From: Solirubrobacteraceae bacterium
GTDB lineage: Bacteria; Actinomycetota; Thermoleophilia; Solirubrobacterales; Solirubrobacteraceae
DNA: 12,935 bases
Reading direction: 5' to 3'
NCBI GenBank assembly: GCA_017882405.1
Contig: JADGPO010000022.1
Coordinates: forward strand, 1-12,935
Under the pieces are notes generated by a model that saw only the letters and a program-made list of their open reading frames with translations, ran no database searches and was not told where the DNA came from. Both the position numbers and the translations under genes were made by a program. Below are positions 1 to 6,970 of this stretch, in pieces. Every line of letters begins with the position of its first letter. The stretch's first letter is position 1.

Positions 1-905
1 CCCTCGCGCTTGCGGTCCTCCATCGCGGCCTCGGTCACGCGGTCGTCGGCGCGCGTCTCGCCGCGCTCGGTGATCCGGGTGGCGGCGATCTCGGCCACCA
101 CCTCCTTAAGCGTCGTCGCGGTCGAGCGCACGGCGCCCGTGCAGGTCATGTCGCCGACGGTGCGATAGCGCACCGACTCCGCGAACGGCGACTCGCCTTC
201 GATCAGCTCGATGAACTCGTTGTCGGCGTACAGCATCCCGTCGCGCGCGAACACCTGACGCTCATGGGCGAAGTAGATCGACGGCATCTGCAGGCCCTCG
301 GTGGCGATGTACTGCCAGACGTCGAGCTCGGTCCAGTTGGAGATCGGGAACACCCGCACCTGCTCGCCCTTGCGGATCCGCGCGTTGTACAGCGACCACA
401 GCTCGGGGCGCTGGCGCTTGGGGTCCCACTGGCCGAAGTCGTCGCGGAAGGAGAACACCCGCTCCTTGGCCCGCGCGCGCTCCTCGTCGCGCCGGGCGCC
501 GCCGAACGCGGCGTCGAAGCCGTGCTCCTCGATCGCGTCCAGCAGGGTGGTCGTCTGCAGGCGGTTGCGCGAGGCGCGGGGTCCGGTCTCCTCGGTCACC
601 CGGCCCTTGTCGATCGAGTCCTGCACGGAGGCCACGATCAGCCGCTCGCCGATCTCGGAGACGAGGCAGTCGCGGAACTCGATCACCTCGGGGAAGTTGT
701 GCCCGGTGTCGACGTGCATCACCGGGAAGGGGAACTTGCCGGGGCGGAACGCCTTCTCGGCCAGGCGCAGCAGCACGATCGAGTCCTTGCCGCCGCTGAA
801 CAGCAGCACGGGGCGCTCAAACTCGGCCGCCACTTCCCGGAAGACGTGGATCGACTCGGCCTCCAGGGCCTGGAGATGGGACAGCTCGTAATGGGTCGGG
901 CTCAC
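1..905 (-). CDS. cysD: Sulfate adenylyltransferase subunit 2 (CysD), truncated at the window edge by only a few residues
   Basis: CysD is the PP-loop catalytic subunit of ATP sulfurylase. With the GTPase CysN it converts sulfate and ATP to adenylyl sulfate (APS) in the cytoplasm, the first step of assimilatory sulfate reduction. Translating the minus strand from the GTG at 905-903 gives 301 full codons with no stop. The PP-loop motif SGGKDS is at residues 37-42, followed by family segments such as HVDTGHNFPE, GGARRDEE and FPISNWTELDVW. The last visible residues, EDRKREG, match the usual end of CysD, so only about two residues and the stop lie outside. The GTG overlaps the cysH stop (GTGA, 4 nt), and GGAG lies 8 nt before it, which supports this start. 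It is the third gene of the cysI-cysH-cysD operon. CysN is expected next, beyond position 1 (inference). Confidence 0.95.
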   Translation of the reverse strand, partial: MSPTHYELSHLQALEAESIHVFREVAAEFERPVLLFSGGKDSIVLLRLAEKAFRPGKFPFPVMHVDTGHNFPEVIEFRDCLVSEIGERLIVASVQDSIDKGRVTEETGPRASRNRLQTTTLLDAIEEHGFDAAFGGARRDEERARAKERVFSFRDDFGQWDPKRQRPELWSLYNARIRKGEQVRVFPISNWTELDVWQYIATEGLQMPSIYFAHERQVFARDGMLYADNEFIELIEGESPFAESVRYRTVGDMTCTGAVRSTATTLKEVVAEIAATRITERGETRADDRVTEAAMEDRKRE

Positions 906-1552
906 TGAATTTGCTCCACGTGGATTCCGCATTCGGTCTTCTCGGTCCCCGCCCAGCGACCGTCGCGGCCGGATCCGGGCAACGTGCAGGGCGCGCACCC
1001 GATCGAGGCGTAGCCCTCGTCGTGCAGCGGGTTGTAGGGCAGGTCGTGCTCGAAGATGTAGCGCCAGACGTCCTTCTCGGACCAGTCGGCCAGCGGGTTG
1101 AGCTTGACGATCTGCCGCCGCTCGTCGAGTTCGATCTTGGACGATGCCGCGCGGGTCGCCGCCTGCTCGCGGCGGATCCCGGTGATCCACGCGTCGACGT
1201 CGGTCAGCGCCTGCTCCAGAGCGGCCACCTTGGCGGCGCTGCAGCAGTTGTCCACCGTCCACGGCTGTCCGGGACTCGAGGCGTCGAACACGTCGATCGG
1301 CAGCGCGAAGCGCTGCTCGAACTGCTTCCACGTCGTCAGCGTCTCTCCGAACAGCACCCCGGTGTCAATCGCAAAGGCGCGCACGCCCTCCCGACCGTCA
1401 CGCAGCTGCGAGAGCATGTGAAAGAGGACCGACTCCTCCTTCTGAAACGAGCAGGCGAGCGTCAGCCGGTCAAACCGGTCCACGGCGAACGCCAGCACGT
1501 CCTGAGCCGACCGGCCCTCCAGATCGGGGAGAGTGGCGCTCAGACCGCGCAC
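902..1552 (-). CDS. cysH: Phosphoadenylyl/adenylyl-sulfate reductase, iron-sulfur APS reductase type (CysH)
   Basis: This enzyme reduces APS to sulfite and AMP using thioredoxin or a similar donor; it is cytoplasmic and the second step of the pathway. The protein has 216 residues from the GTG start. It carries the two cysteine pairs that bind a [4Fe-4S] cluster in APS reductases, Cys103-Cys104 (DNCCSAAK) and Cys186-x2-Cys189 (GCAPC), plus the catalytic C-terminal Cys208 in KTECGIH. These cluster cysteines are absent from enterobacterial PAPS reductases, so APS is the likely substrate and a cysC kinase is not needed for this route. The gene overlaps the end of cysI by 13 bp if GTG 1552 is the start. 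However, GGGGAG directly abuts or overlaps that GTG, whereas a CTG at 1543-1541 would have 8-nt spacing and a 4-nt CTGA overlap with the cysI stop. The true start may therefore be three codons later. Confidence 0.95.
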   Translation of the reverse strand: MRGLSATLPDLEGRSAQDVLAFAVDRFDRLTLACSFQKEESVLFHMLSQLRDGREGVRAFAIDTGVLFGETLTTWKQFEQRFALPIDVFDASSPGQPWTVDNCCSAAKVAALEQALTDVDAWITGIRREQAATRAASSKIELDERRQIVKLNPLADWSEKDVWRYIFEHDLPYNPLHDEGYASIGCAPCTLPGSGRDGRWAGTEKTECGIHVEQIQ

Positions 1553-3363
1553 TCCCCTTCGCCGCGCTGGACCTCGAAGGGCACGTCGCGGTTGAAGTCG
1601 ATGAACGTGTTCATGTTGTCGAGGTTGAATTCGACCGGCATCGTCAGGTCCTTCACGCGCGACTGGAACTCATCCGCGCCCACCCGGTCCACGAACGCTC
1701 GGAACGTCTCGCCGTCGGACCGATCCGACTCGTAGAAGCGTAGCCAACGCTCGATCGCCTCCGGCACGCGCCTGGCGGGCAGGCGCGCCTTCAGGCGGTG
1801 GCCGTAGCGGACGTCGCCGCCCTCGTAGGCGCCGCCGATGTGCGGGATGTAGGCGGGGATGGTGCGCTCGCCGACCTTGATCGAGGCGCCGTAGAAGCCG
1901 ATGTCGGCGATGTGGTGCTGGCTGCAGCCGTTCGGGCAGCCGCTCATCTTGATGTGGATGCCCCGGGTCAGCGGGTCGTCGATGTCCATCGCCACCAAAC
2001 GGTCCTGGACGGCCTGGTTGAGCCCCATCGAGCTGGTGATCCCCAGCTTGCAGGAGTCGGTGCCCGGGCAGCTGACCACGTCGGTGACCTCGTCGGCTCC
2101 GGCGTCGCCGAGCTCGAGCTCGCTCAGCTCGCGCCACACCTCGTAGACCGACTCGTCGCGCACCCAGCGCAGCACCAGGTTCTGATGCACGGTGGTGCGG
2201 GCGGAGCCGCCGGTGTAGCGGCGCATCACGTCGCCCAGCCCGCGCAGCTGGTCGGGCGTCAGGTCGCCGCGCCGGATCTTGACCTCCACGGTGCAGAAGC
2301 CGCGCTGGCGCTGAGGCGTCACGTTGGACTCGAAGAAGCGATCGAACGCCCGGCGGTCGCCGTTGGCGCTGACGAAGCTCGTGCCGGCCTCCGGCGCGTT
2401 GGCCTCCTCGTCGACGTCGAAGAAGATCTCGTCCAGCGAGAAGTCGCGCTCGTCGACCCACTCGCCCTCCAGCTCCTCCTCCACGAGCTCCCGGAAGTCG
2501 TCGATCCCGATCTTGTCGATCAGCACCTTGATCCGGGCCCGGGCCCGGTTGACGCGCAGGAAGTCCTGGCGGTCGAAGATCCGCATGCACGCCTCGGTGA
2601 CCTTCAGGTAGTCGCCGTTGTCGAGCTCGACGAACTCGTACAGGGTGGGCGCGATCCGGGGCATGATCGAGGTGCCGCCGCCGACCCGCACCTCGACGCC
2701 GCGCACGCCGTCGCGCTCGCGCGGGATGAACGCCATGTCGTGGATGCCGGTGATCGCGTTGTCGTCGTCGGTGGCGGTGAACGCCGTCTTGACCTTGCGG
2801 GGCATCGCCTGGGTCGTGGGATGGCGCACGAAGTAGCGCACGTAGGCGCCGGCGTAGGGGGTGATGTCGAACAGCTCGCCGGCCAGCGTGCCCGCCCGGG
2901 CGTCGCCCGTCACGTTGCGCATCGTGTTGCCGCAGCCCTCGCGCGAGGACAGCCCGGCATCGCCCAGCTCACGGATCAGCTCGGCCGCATCGGGCAGCGG
3001 GATGTGGTGCATCTGGATGTTCTGCCGCGTGGTGACGTGGCCCTTGCGCAGCGGCACGTACTTCTCGATCACCTCGGCGAACGCGTCGAGCTGATCGGGC
3101 GTCACGCCGCCCATGGGGAGCTTGACGCGGACCATCTGCACGTCGGGCTGGCGCTGGCCGTATACGCCCTGCTTGAGGCGGAACTTGATGAAGTCCTGCT
3201 CGGTCAGCTTCCCGTCGAGATACCGCGTCGACTCCGTGTCGAAGTCGTCGAACTCCCGCTCGAGGATCGGGATGACGTGCCCGGGAACGTTCTCTACGAC
3301 CTCCGGGTTCTCCAGCGATCCTTCACGGGGACTGCGCTTGGCGTCAATCGAGCTGGGCTCCAT
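1540..3363 (-). CDS. cysI: Ferredoxin-type nitrite/sulfite reductase, probably assimilatory sulfite reductase
   Basis: This siroheme/[4Fe-4S] enzyme performs the six-electron reduction of sulfite to sulfide. At 607 residues it has the size of single-chain actinobacterial/plant-type Sir/NirA proteins. Two ferredoxin-like half-repeats are visible (about 55-155 and 350-425), as are siroheme-binding stretches such as TTRQNIQMH. The cluster ligands are Cys432-x5-Cys438 (CPGTDSC) and Cys476-x3-Cys480 (SGCPNGCSQ). Tyr68 (GVYGQR) and Cys144 (REGCGN) occupy positions like the Tyr-Cys pair cross-linked near siroheme in Mycobacterium tuberculosis NirA/SirA; that equivalence is my inference. A C-terminal tail of about 35 residues follows the last conserved part. 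The ATG at 3363 has AAGGA 5 nt upstream. The family alone does not separate nitrite from sulfite reductases, but cysH and cysD downstream make sulfite the likely substrate. It is the first gene of the cys operon. Confidence 0.92.
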   Translation of the reverse strand: MEPSSIDAKRSPREGSLENPEVVENVPGHVIPILEREFDDFDTESTRYLDGKLTEQDFIKFRLKQGVYGQRQPDVQMVRVKLPMGGVTPDQLDAFAEVIEKYVPLRKGHVTTRQNIQMHHIPLPDAAELIRELGDAGLSSREGCGNTMRNVTGDARAGTLAGELFDITPYAGAYVRYFVRHPTTQAMPRKVKTAFTATDDDNAITGIHDMAFIPRERDGVRGVEVRVGGGTSIMPRIAPTLYEFVELDNGDYLKVTEACMRIFDRQDFLRVNRARARIKVLIDKIGIDDFRELVEEELEGEWVDERDFSLDEIFFDVDEEANAPEAGTSFVSANGDRRAFDRFFESNVTPQRQRGFCTVEVKIRRGDLTPDQLRGLGDVMRRYTGGSARTTVHQNLVLRWVRDESVYEVWRELSELELGDAGADEVTDVVSCPGTDSCKLGITSSMGLNQAVQDRLVAMDIDDPLTRGIHIKMSGCPNGCSQHHIADIGFYGASIKVGERTIPAYIPHIGGAYEGGDVRYGHRLKARLPARRVPEAIERWLRFYESDRSDGETFRAFVDRVGADEFQSRVKDLTMPVEFNLDNMNTFIDFNRDVPFEVQRGEGECAV

Positions 3364-3373
3364 CGGCTTCCTT

Positions 3374-3400
3374 TGGGTAGACAGCGTCGGGCTCGACCCA
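3374..3400 (-). promoter_or_regulatory. Hairpin in the cysI 5' leader just before the Shine-Dalgarno sequence
   Basis: On the minus strand TGGGT and ACCCA (plus coordinates 3396-3400 and 3374-3378) bracket about 17 nt, with two further pairs inside after one mismatch. The 3' arm ends immediately before the AAGGA Shine-Dalgarno sequence of cysI. It could influence translation initiation, but the stem is short and I recognise no known riboswitch in it. Confidence 0.25.
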
Positions 3401-3406
3401 CAAAAC

Positions 3407-3426
3407 TACCAAAAGGCAATCGGGTA
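3407..3426. promoter_or_regulatory. 20-bp imperfect inverted repeat upstream of cysI, candidate operator
   Basis: TACC at 3407-3410 and GGTA at 3423-3426 are the arms of an imperfect dyad (TACCnnAnnGCnnTnnGGTA) in an AT-richer island 44 bp upstream of the cysI start. Its length and symmetry suit a dimeric repressor or activator, and sulfur and iron-sulfur genes are commonly controlled by Rrf2-family or other helix-turn-helix regulators. That link is inference; no regulator gene is in the window and I could not identify a convincing -35/-10 pair for the operon. Confidence 0.35.
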
Positions 3427-3495
3427 TTAGGATTTTCCGGGGCTGGGGGCCCGGACCGCTCCTCCGTCGACAGACCGAGGGCGGCGAACGGGCGT

Positions 3496-3699
3496 CTACG
3501 TCCAGGGCGCCGGCAGCTCGGGCGAGCGAGCCACTCCCTCCTGCAATGCGGCCACCTGCCAGGCATCGCGCCGCGGCACCGCGAGCGCCGGTACGAGCGC
3601 GGTCTCGCGCATGAAGCGCTCCAGCGCGGCGACCACAGCGGCCGCCTCCTCCGGGGAGGCGTCGGGGGCCACGATCGAGAGCTCGGGACGGCGGTTCAT
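3496..3699 (-). CDS. Small protein resembling the acyl-CoA carboxylase epsilon subunit
   Basis: A 67-residue protein runs from ATG 3699 to TAG 3496. It has the layout of actinobacterial ACC epsilon subunits: a short beta strand near the N terminus (PELSIVAP, 5-12), an amphipathic helix with acidic start (SPEEAAAVVAALERFMRE, 15-32), then a variable stretch and a C-terminal segment with spaced tryptophans (Trp47 in RRDAWQVAALQEGV, Trp66). In Streptomyces-type complexes such subunits stabilise the alpha/beta carboxylase and lie next to the beta gene; here the only beta subunit gene starts 7 kb away. No Shine-Dalgarno sequence precedes the ATG, but a TACCCT box ends 10 nt before it, so the mRNA could be leaderless. 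It is divergent from the ornithine cyclodeaminase-family gene and 132 bp upstream of cysI on the same strand. The assignment rests on pattern resemblance only; a lineage-specific hypothetical is the alternative. Confidence 0.55.
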   Translation of the reverse strand: MNRRPELSIVAPDASPEEAAAVVAALERFMRETALVPALAVPRRDAWQVAALQEGVARSPELPAPWT

Positions 3700-3709
3700 C
3701 GCCCGACCG

Positions 3710-3719
3710 AGGGTATCGT
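3710..3719. promoter_or_regulatory. Overlapping divergent -10-like boxes between the epsilon-like gene and the cyclodeaminase-family gene
   Basis: The 29-bp divergent gap contains TATCGT (3714-3719, plus) ending 9 nt before GTG 3729, and TACCCT (3715-3710, minus) ending 10 nt before ATG 3699. Both fit TANNNT, and neither gene has a good Shine-Dalgarno sequence. This geometry is what leaderless actinobacterial transcripts look like. No clear -35 boxes are seen, so this is tentative. Confidence 0.3.
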
Positions 3720-3728
3720 CACGGGGCC

Positions 3729-4676
3729 GTGCCGCCCTTGGCAGTGTTAGATCACGACGCCGTGCTCCAGGCCATCTCGCCGTCTGAGGCGATCGAGCGC
3801 GTGCGCGAGGCGTTCGGCCACCACCACGCGGGCGAGTGGACGATGCCGTCCAAGGTGTATCTGACCAGCCCGCCGCACGGCGACTTCCGCGCGATGCCCG
3901 CCCTCGGCGGCGGCCTCGCGCTGCTCAAGTGGATCAGCTCGTTTCCCGGCAACCCGGCTCGAGGACTGCCGACCGTCGCCGGGGTGCTGTGCCTGTCAGA
4001 CGCGACCACCGGCCAGCCGCTGATGCTGCTCGACGCCCGCTCGGTGACGGCGCTGCGCACCGGCGCGGTGGCGGCCGTCGCCACCCGGGCGCTGGCGCCG
4101 CGGGGCGCCCGCACGGTGGGGATCATCGGCAGCGGCCTGCACGGCGCGTGGAGCGCTCGCTGCCTGGCGGCCGCCGGCTACGGGCCGGGGGTGTGCTGCG
4201 ATCCCAGCGCGGAGGCAGCGCGGGCGTTGGCCGACGAGCTGGGCTGGGAGGTGGGCGATCGCGCCGCTGCCGGGGGTGCCGACGTCGTCTGCTGCGTGAC
4301 TCCGGGCGCGGAGATCGTGGTCGGCGCCGACGATCTGCGGCCCGGGCTTCACCTCAACATGCTGGGCGCCGACGGGCCCGGCAAGGCCGAGGCGACGGTC
4401 GAGGCGGTGACGGCGTGCGCCCTGTTCTGCGACGAGTGGGACCAGGCCTCCCACGGCGGCGAGCTGACCGGCGCGATCGACGCCGGGCTGGTCGTCCGCG
4501 ACCAGGTGACCGAGCTGGGCGCGGTGCTGGCCGGCGACGCGCCGGGACGCGTCGCCGACGAGGCGGTGACGCTGTTCGATTCGACCGGGCTGGCGATCCA
4601 GGACCTGGCGGTGGCGGCGGCCGCCTATGAGGCGTGGCGCGACGGCGCCGTGGAGGCCCAGACCGTCTTTCTGTAG
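3729..4676 (+). CDS. Ornithine cyclodeaminase / mu-crystallin family NAD(P)-dependent protein
   Basis: Members of this family are soluble NAD(P)(H) enzymes acting on amino or imino acids (ornithine cyclodeaminase, alanine dehydrogenase, ketimine reductase, SbnB-type enzymes). The 315 residues are full length for the family. Visible features are DFRAMPAL (52-59), Lys67 in LLKWISSFPGN, Arg110 in SVTALRTGA, a Rossmann glycine motif GIIGSGLHG (131-139), Asp215 in MLGADGPGK and the C-terminal segment LFDSTGLAIQDLA (282-294). Lys67, Arg110 and Asp215 fall where ornithine cyclodeaminase has its substrate-binding and catalytic residues (family knowledge, aligned by eye). The substrate cannot be read from the sequence, and no staphyloferrin, proline or arginine pathway gene is adjacent. 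GTG 3729 is chosen because it gives the complete N terminus; it lacks a good Shine-Dalgarno sequence. The MMPL gene follows after 77 bp with its own promoter. Confidence 0.9.
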   Translation: MPPLAVLDHDAVLQAISPSEAIERVREAFGHHHAGEWTMPSKVYLTSPPHGDFRAMPALGGGLALLKWISSFPGNPARGLPTVAGVLCLSDATTGQPLMLLDARSVTALRTGAVAAVATRALAPRGARTVGIIGSGLHGAWSARCLAAAGYGPGVCCDPSAEAARALADELGWEVGDRAAAGGADVVCCVTPGAEIVVGADDLRPGLHLNMLGADGPGKAEATVEAVTACALFCDEWDQASHGGELTGAIDAGLVVRDQVTELGAVLAGDAPGRVADEAVTLFDSTGLAIQDLAVAAAAYEAWRDGAVEAQTVFL

Positions 4677-4689
4677 GCCGTGGCGACTC

Positions 4690-4717
4690 TTGACAAACCC
4701 GTCGGGGCGCATACAGT
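4690..4717 (+). promoter_or_regulatory. Sigma-70-like promoter of the MMPL gene
   Basis: A perfect -35 TTGACA (4690-4695), a 16-bp spacer and a -10 TACAGT (4712-4717, four of six consensus bases) lie in the 77-bp gap after the cyclodeaminase-family gene. Transcription would start near 4724, giving a leader of about 30 nt before ATG 4754. The leader holds the palindrome CCTAGG and the GA/GT-rich Shine-Dalgarno region AGAGGGG about 7 nt before the ATG. This is the clearest promoter in the window and makes the exporter independent of the upstream gene. Confidence 0.7.
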
Positions 4718-4753
4718 CAGCGTGTTCCTAGGTAGGTCGGAGAGGGGTGGGGT

Positions 4754-6970
4754 ATGACCGCAGTGCTGTATCGCATCGCTCGGTTCTGCGTCCGGCGTCG
4801 CTTCGCTGTCGTGAGTGTCTGGGTGGTGGCGGCGGTGGCGCTCGTGGGCGTCTCCCATCAGCTGGGCGACAACACCAACGACAACCTGTCGCTCCCTCAG
4901 ACCAACAGCCAGCGCGCCACCGATCTGCTCGGCAAGTCGTTTCCGACTCAGGCCAACGGCACCAGCCCGATCATCCTTCACGCGCGCTCGGGAAGCCTGA
5001 CCGACTCCAAGTACTCGAGCGCCGTTAACACCGCGGCGTCCGATCTGGCCAAGGCGCCGCACGTCGCGTCGGTGGTCAATCCGTTGACCAGTCAGGGCGC
5101 CTCGGCCCTCAGCAAGGACAAGTCGACGGGATACCTGACCGTCGGGCTCGACGTGAGCTCGGGGTCGCTTTCGGTGGACGACGCGCAGACGATCATCGAC
5201 GCGGCGGCCAAGCCTGCGCGAGCCGCCGGGCTGGAGGTCCAGACGGGCGGGCAGCTCGGCCAGAAGGTCTCCAAGCCGTCGACCGAGTCCAGCGAGCTGG
5301 TCGGAATCGTGGCCGCGATGATCATCCTGACCTTCACCTTCGGGACCGTCACCGCGATGCTGGTGCCGATCCTCACCGCGATCTTCGCTCTGTTGTCGAC
5401 CCTGGCGATCATCCGGATGCTCGGGCATGTCACCAACGTCCCCACGGTGGCGCCGACGCTGGCCACGATGATCGGCCTGGGAGTGGGCATCGATTACGCG
5501 CTGTTCATCGTCACCCGGCACTTCCGCGGCCTGCACGACGGTCTCGAGATGCGCGAGTCGATCGCGCGGGCGGCTGCCACCTCGGGCGGGGCGGTGTTCT
5601 TCGCCGGTTCAACGGTCACCATCGCGCTCGTCTCGCTGGCGATCGCCGACATTCCCCTGGTGACGACGATGGGCCTGATGGCGGCCGTCGCCGTGGTGGT
5701 GGCCGTGCTCGCGGCGCTCACCCTGCTGCCGGCCGTGCTGGCGATCCTCGGACCGCGCATCAACTCCCTGCGCGTGCGGGACGTGCACCCCGAGGAGAGT
5801 GCCAAGACCGGGCTGTGGGCGAGGTGGGCGGCGGACATCGCCAAGCGGCCGCTGGTCGCCCTACTGGCGGCGCTGACGATCCTGATTCCGCTGACCATCC
5901 CCCTGTTCTCGCTGAGCCTGGGTCAGCAGGACACGGCCGCGCTGTCGACGTCCACCACCGCCCGCCAGGCCTACGACCTGCTCTCGAAGTACTTCGGACC
6001 GGGGACCAACGGCCCGTTGATCATCGCCACCTCGCTCGGCTCGCCGGCCCAGCCCTCCGATCCCCGCCTGCAGAAGCTCCAGAAGGACGTCTCCTCCACC
6101 TCCGGGGTCGTGGCGATCACGCCGGTGCAGATCGACAAGGCCGGGACGACCGCGTTCTTCAACGCGATCTCCAAGCACGGCCCCGCCGAGAGCGCGACCA
6201 CCAGCCTCGTCAACCGGCTGCGCTCGACGGTCATACCGGGCGCCGAGAAGGGCACCGACATGACGGCCTACGTGGGCGGCACCACCGCGGCCTACGACGA
6301 TCTGGCCTCGAAGATCTCCAGCAAGCTCCCGCTGCAGATCATCGTCGTGATCGCGCTCAGCTTCATCCTGCTGGTCCTGGCGTTCCGCACCGTCGTGATC
6401 CCGCCCCAGGCGGCGCTCATGAACATCCTCTCGATCGGCGCCTCCTACGGGGTGCTCACGGCGGTCTTCCAGTACGGCTGGCTGAGCGGCCTGATCGGAC
6501 TGTCGGGGCCGGTTCCGATCGTCTCCTACGTGCCGCTGTTCATGTTCGCGATCCTGTTCGGGCTCTCGATGGACTACGAGGTGTTCCTGGTCAGCCAGAT
6601 CGAGGAGCACGTGCACGCCGGCGAGAGCAACGAGCAGAGCGTCGTGTCCGGGCTGGTCACCAGCGCCCGGGTGATCACCGCTGCCGCGGCGATCATGGTG
6701 TTCGTGTTCGGCAGCTTCGTGCTCAACGGCGATCCCACGATCAAGCAGTTCGGGATCGGGCTCGCCGTGGCCGTCGTCCTCGATGCCACGGTGGTGCGGT
6801 GCCTGCTGGTGCCGGCGCTGATGCTCCTGATGGGCAACGTCAACTGGTACATGCCGAGCTGGCTGGACCGCGTGGTTCCCCACGTCAGCATCGAGGGCGC
6901 CGAGTTCTTCGCCGCTCGCGACAGGCCTGAAGCCCCGCCGCCAGACCCGGAGCCGGCACCGGTGGGCTAG
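4754..6970 (+). CDS. MMPL family (RND superfamily) inner-membrane transporter
   Basis: This is a proton-driven membrane exporter of the MMPL type, whose known substrates include lipids, glycolipids and hydrophobic drugs. The 738-residue protein is internally duplicated. It has a first TM at about 17-34, an extracytoplasmic porter loop about 36-182, a TM bundle about 183-333, a TM at about 366-388, a second loop about 390-525, and a second TM bundle about 526-695. The proton-relay Asp-Tyr pairs occur in both halves: Asp247-Tyr248 (GVGIDYALFIVTRH) and Asp607-Tyr608 (GLSMDYEVFLVSQIEE). The C terminus is a short Pro/Glu-rich cytoplasmic tail (DRPEAPPPDPEPAPVG), much shorter than in MmpL3. The start ATG 4754 has AGAGGGG upstream. 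The stop TAG shares bases with the stop of the convergent peptidase gene. The substrate is unknown; no lipid-biosynthesis gene or TetR regulator is adjacent. Confidence 0.95.
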   Translation: MTAVLYRIARFCVRRRFAVVSVWVVAAVALVGVSHQLGDNTNDNLSLPQTNSQRATDLLGKSFPTQANGTSPIILHARSGSLTDSKYSSAVNTAASDLAKAPHVASVVNPLTSQGASALSKDKSTGYLTVGLDVSSGSLSVDDAQTIIDAAAKPARAAGLEVQTGGQLGQKVSKPSTESSELVGIVAAMIILTFTFGTVTAMLVPILTAIFALLSTLAIIRMLGHVTNVPTVAPTLATMIGLGVGIDYALFIVTRHFRGLHDGLEMRESIARAAATSGGAVFFAGSTVTIALVSLAIADIPLVTTMGLMAAVAVVVAVLAALTLLPAVLAILGPRINSLRVRDVHPEESAKTGLWARWAADIAKRPLVALLAALTILIPLTIPLFSLSLGQQDTAALSTSTTARQAYDLLSKYFGPGTNGPLIIATSLGSPAQPSDPRLQKLQKDVSSTSGVVAITPVQIDKAGTTAFFNAISKHGPAESATTSLVNRLRSTVIPGAEKGTDMTAYVGGTTAAYDDLASKISSKLPLQIIVVIALSFILLVLAFRTVVIPPQAALMNILSIGASYGVLTAVFQYGWLSGLIGLSGPVPIVSYVPLFMFAILFGLSMDYEVFLVSQIEEHVHAGESNEQSVVSGLVTSARVITAAAAIMVFVFGSFVLNGDPTIKQFGIGLAVAVVLDATVVRCLLVPALMLLMGNVNWYMPSWLDRVVPHVSIEGAEFFAARDRPEAPPPDPEPAPVG
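6967..6970. other. Shared CTAG: stop codons of two convergent genes
   Basis: The palindromic CTAG supplies TAG at 6968-6970 for the MMPL transporter (plus) and TAG at 6969-6967 for the S53 peptidase (minus). The two reading frames therefore overlap by four bases tail to tail and no intergenic terminator is possible. I see no T-tract hairpin on either strand nearby, so the 3' ends of the two mRNAs probably overlap antisense (inference). Confidence 0.97.

Noticed and set aside
264..908. Plus-strand frames opposite cysD
   Set aside because: cysD on the minus strand is full length with its PP-loop motif; the plus frames show no recognisable domain.
3431..3453. GC hairpin CCGGGG...CCCGG between the epsilon-like gene and cysI as a terminator
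   Set aside because: The stem is about 5 bp and no T-tract follows it on the strand that would need termination.
3294..3566. 90-codon minus-strand frame across the cysI start and leader
   Set aside because: It overlaps the cysI start and the end of the epsilon-like gene in another frame, has Arg/Pro-rich composition, and would leave no space for the operon's regulatory region.
1798..3750. 650-codon open frame on the plus strand antisense to cysI
   Set aside because: Its composition (Ala/Val/Asp/His/Leu strings without domains) is typical of the antisense frame in GC-rich genes, and it covers a well-supported sulfite reductase. It is a codon-bias shadow.
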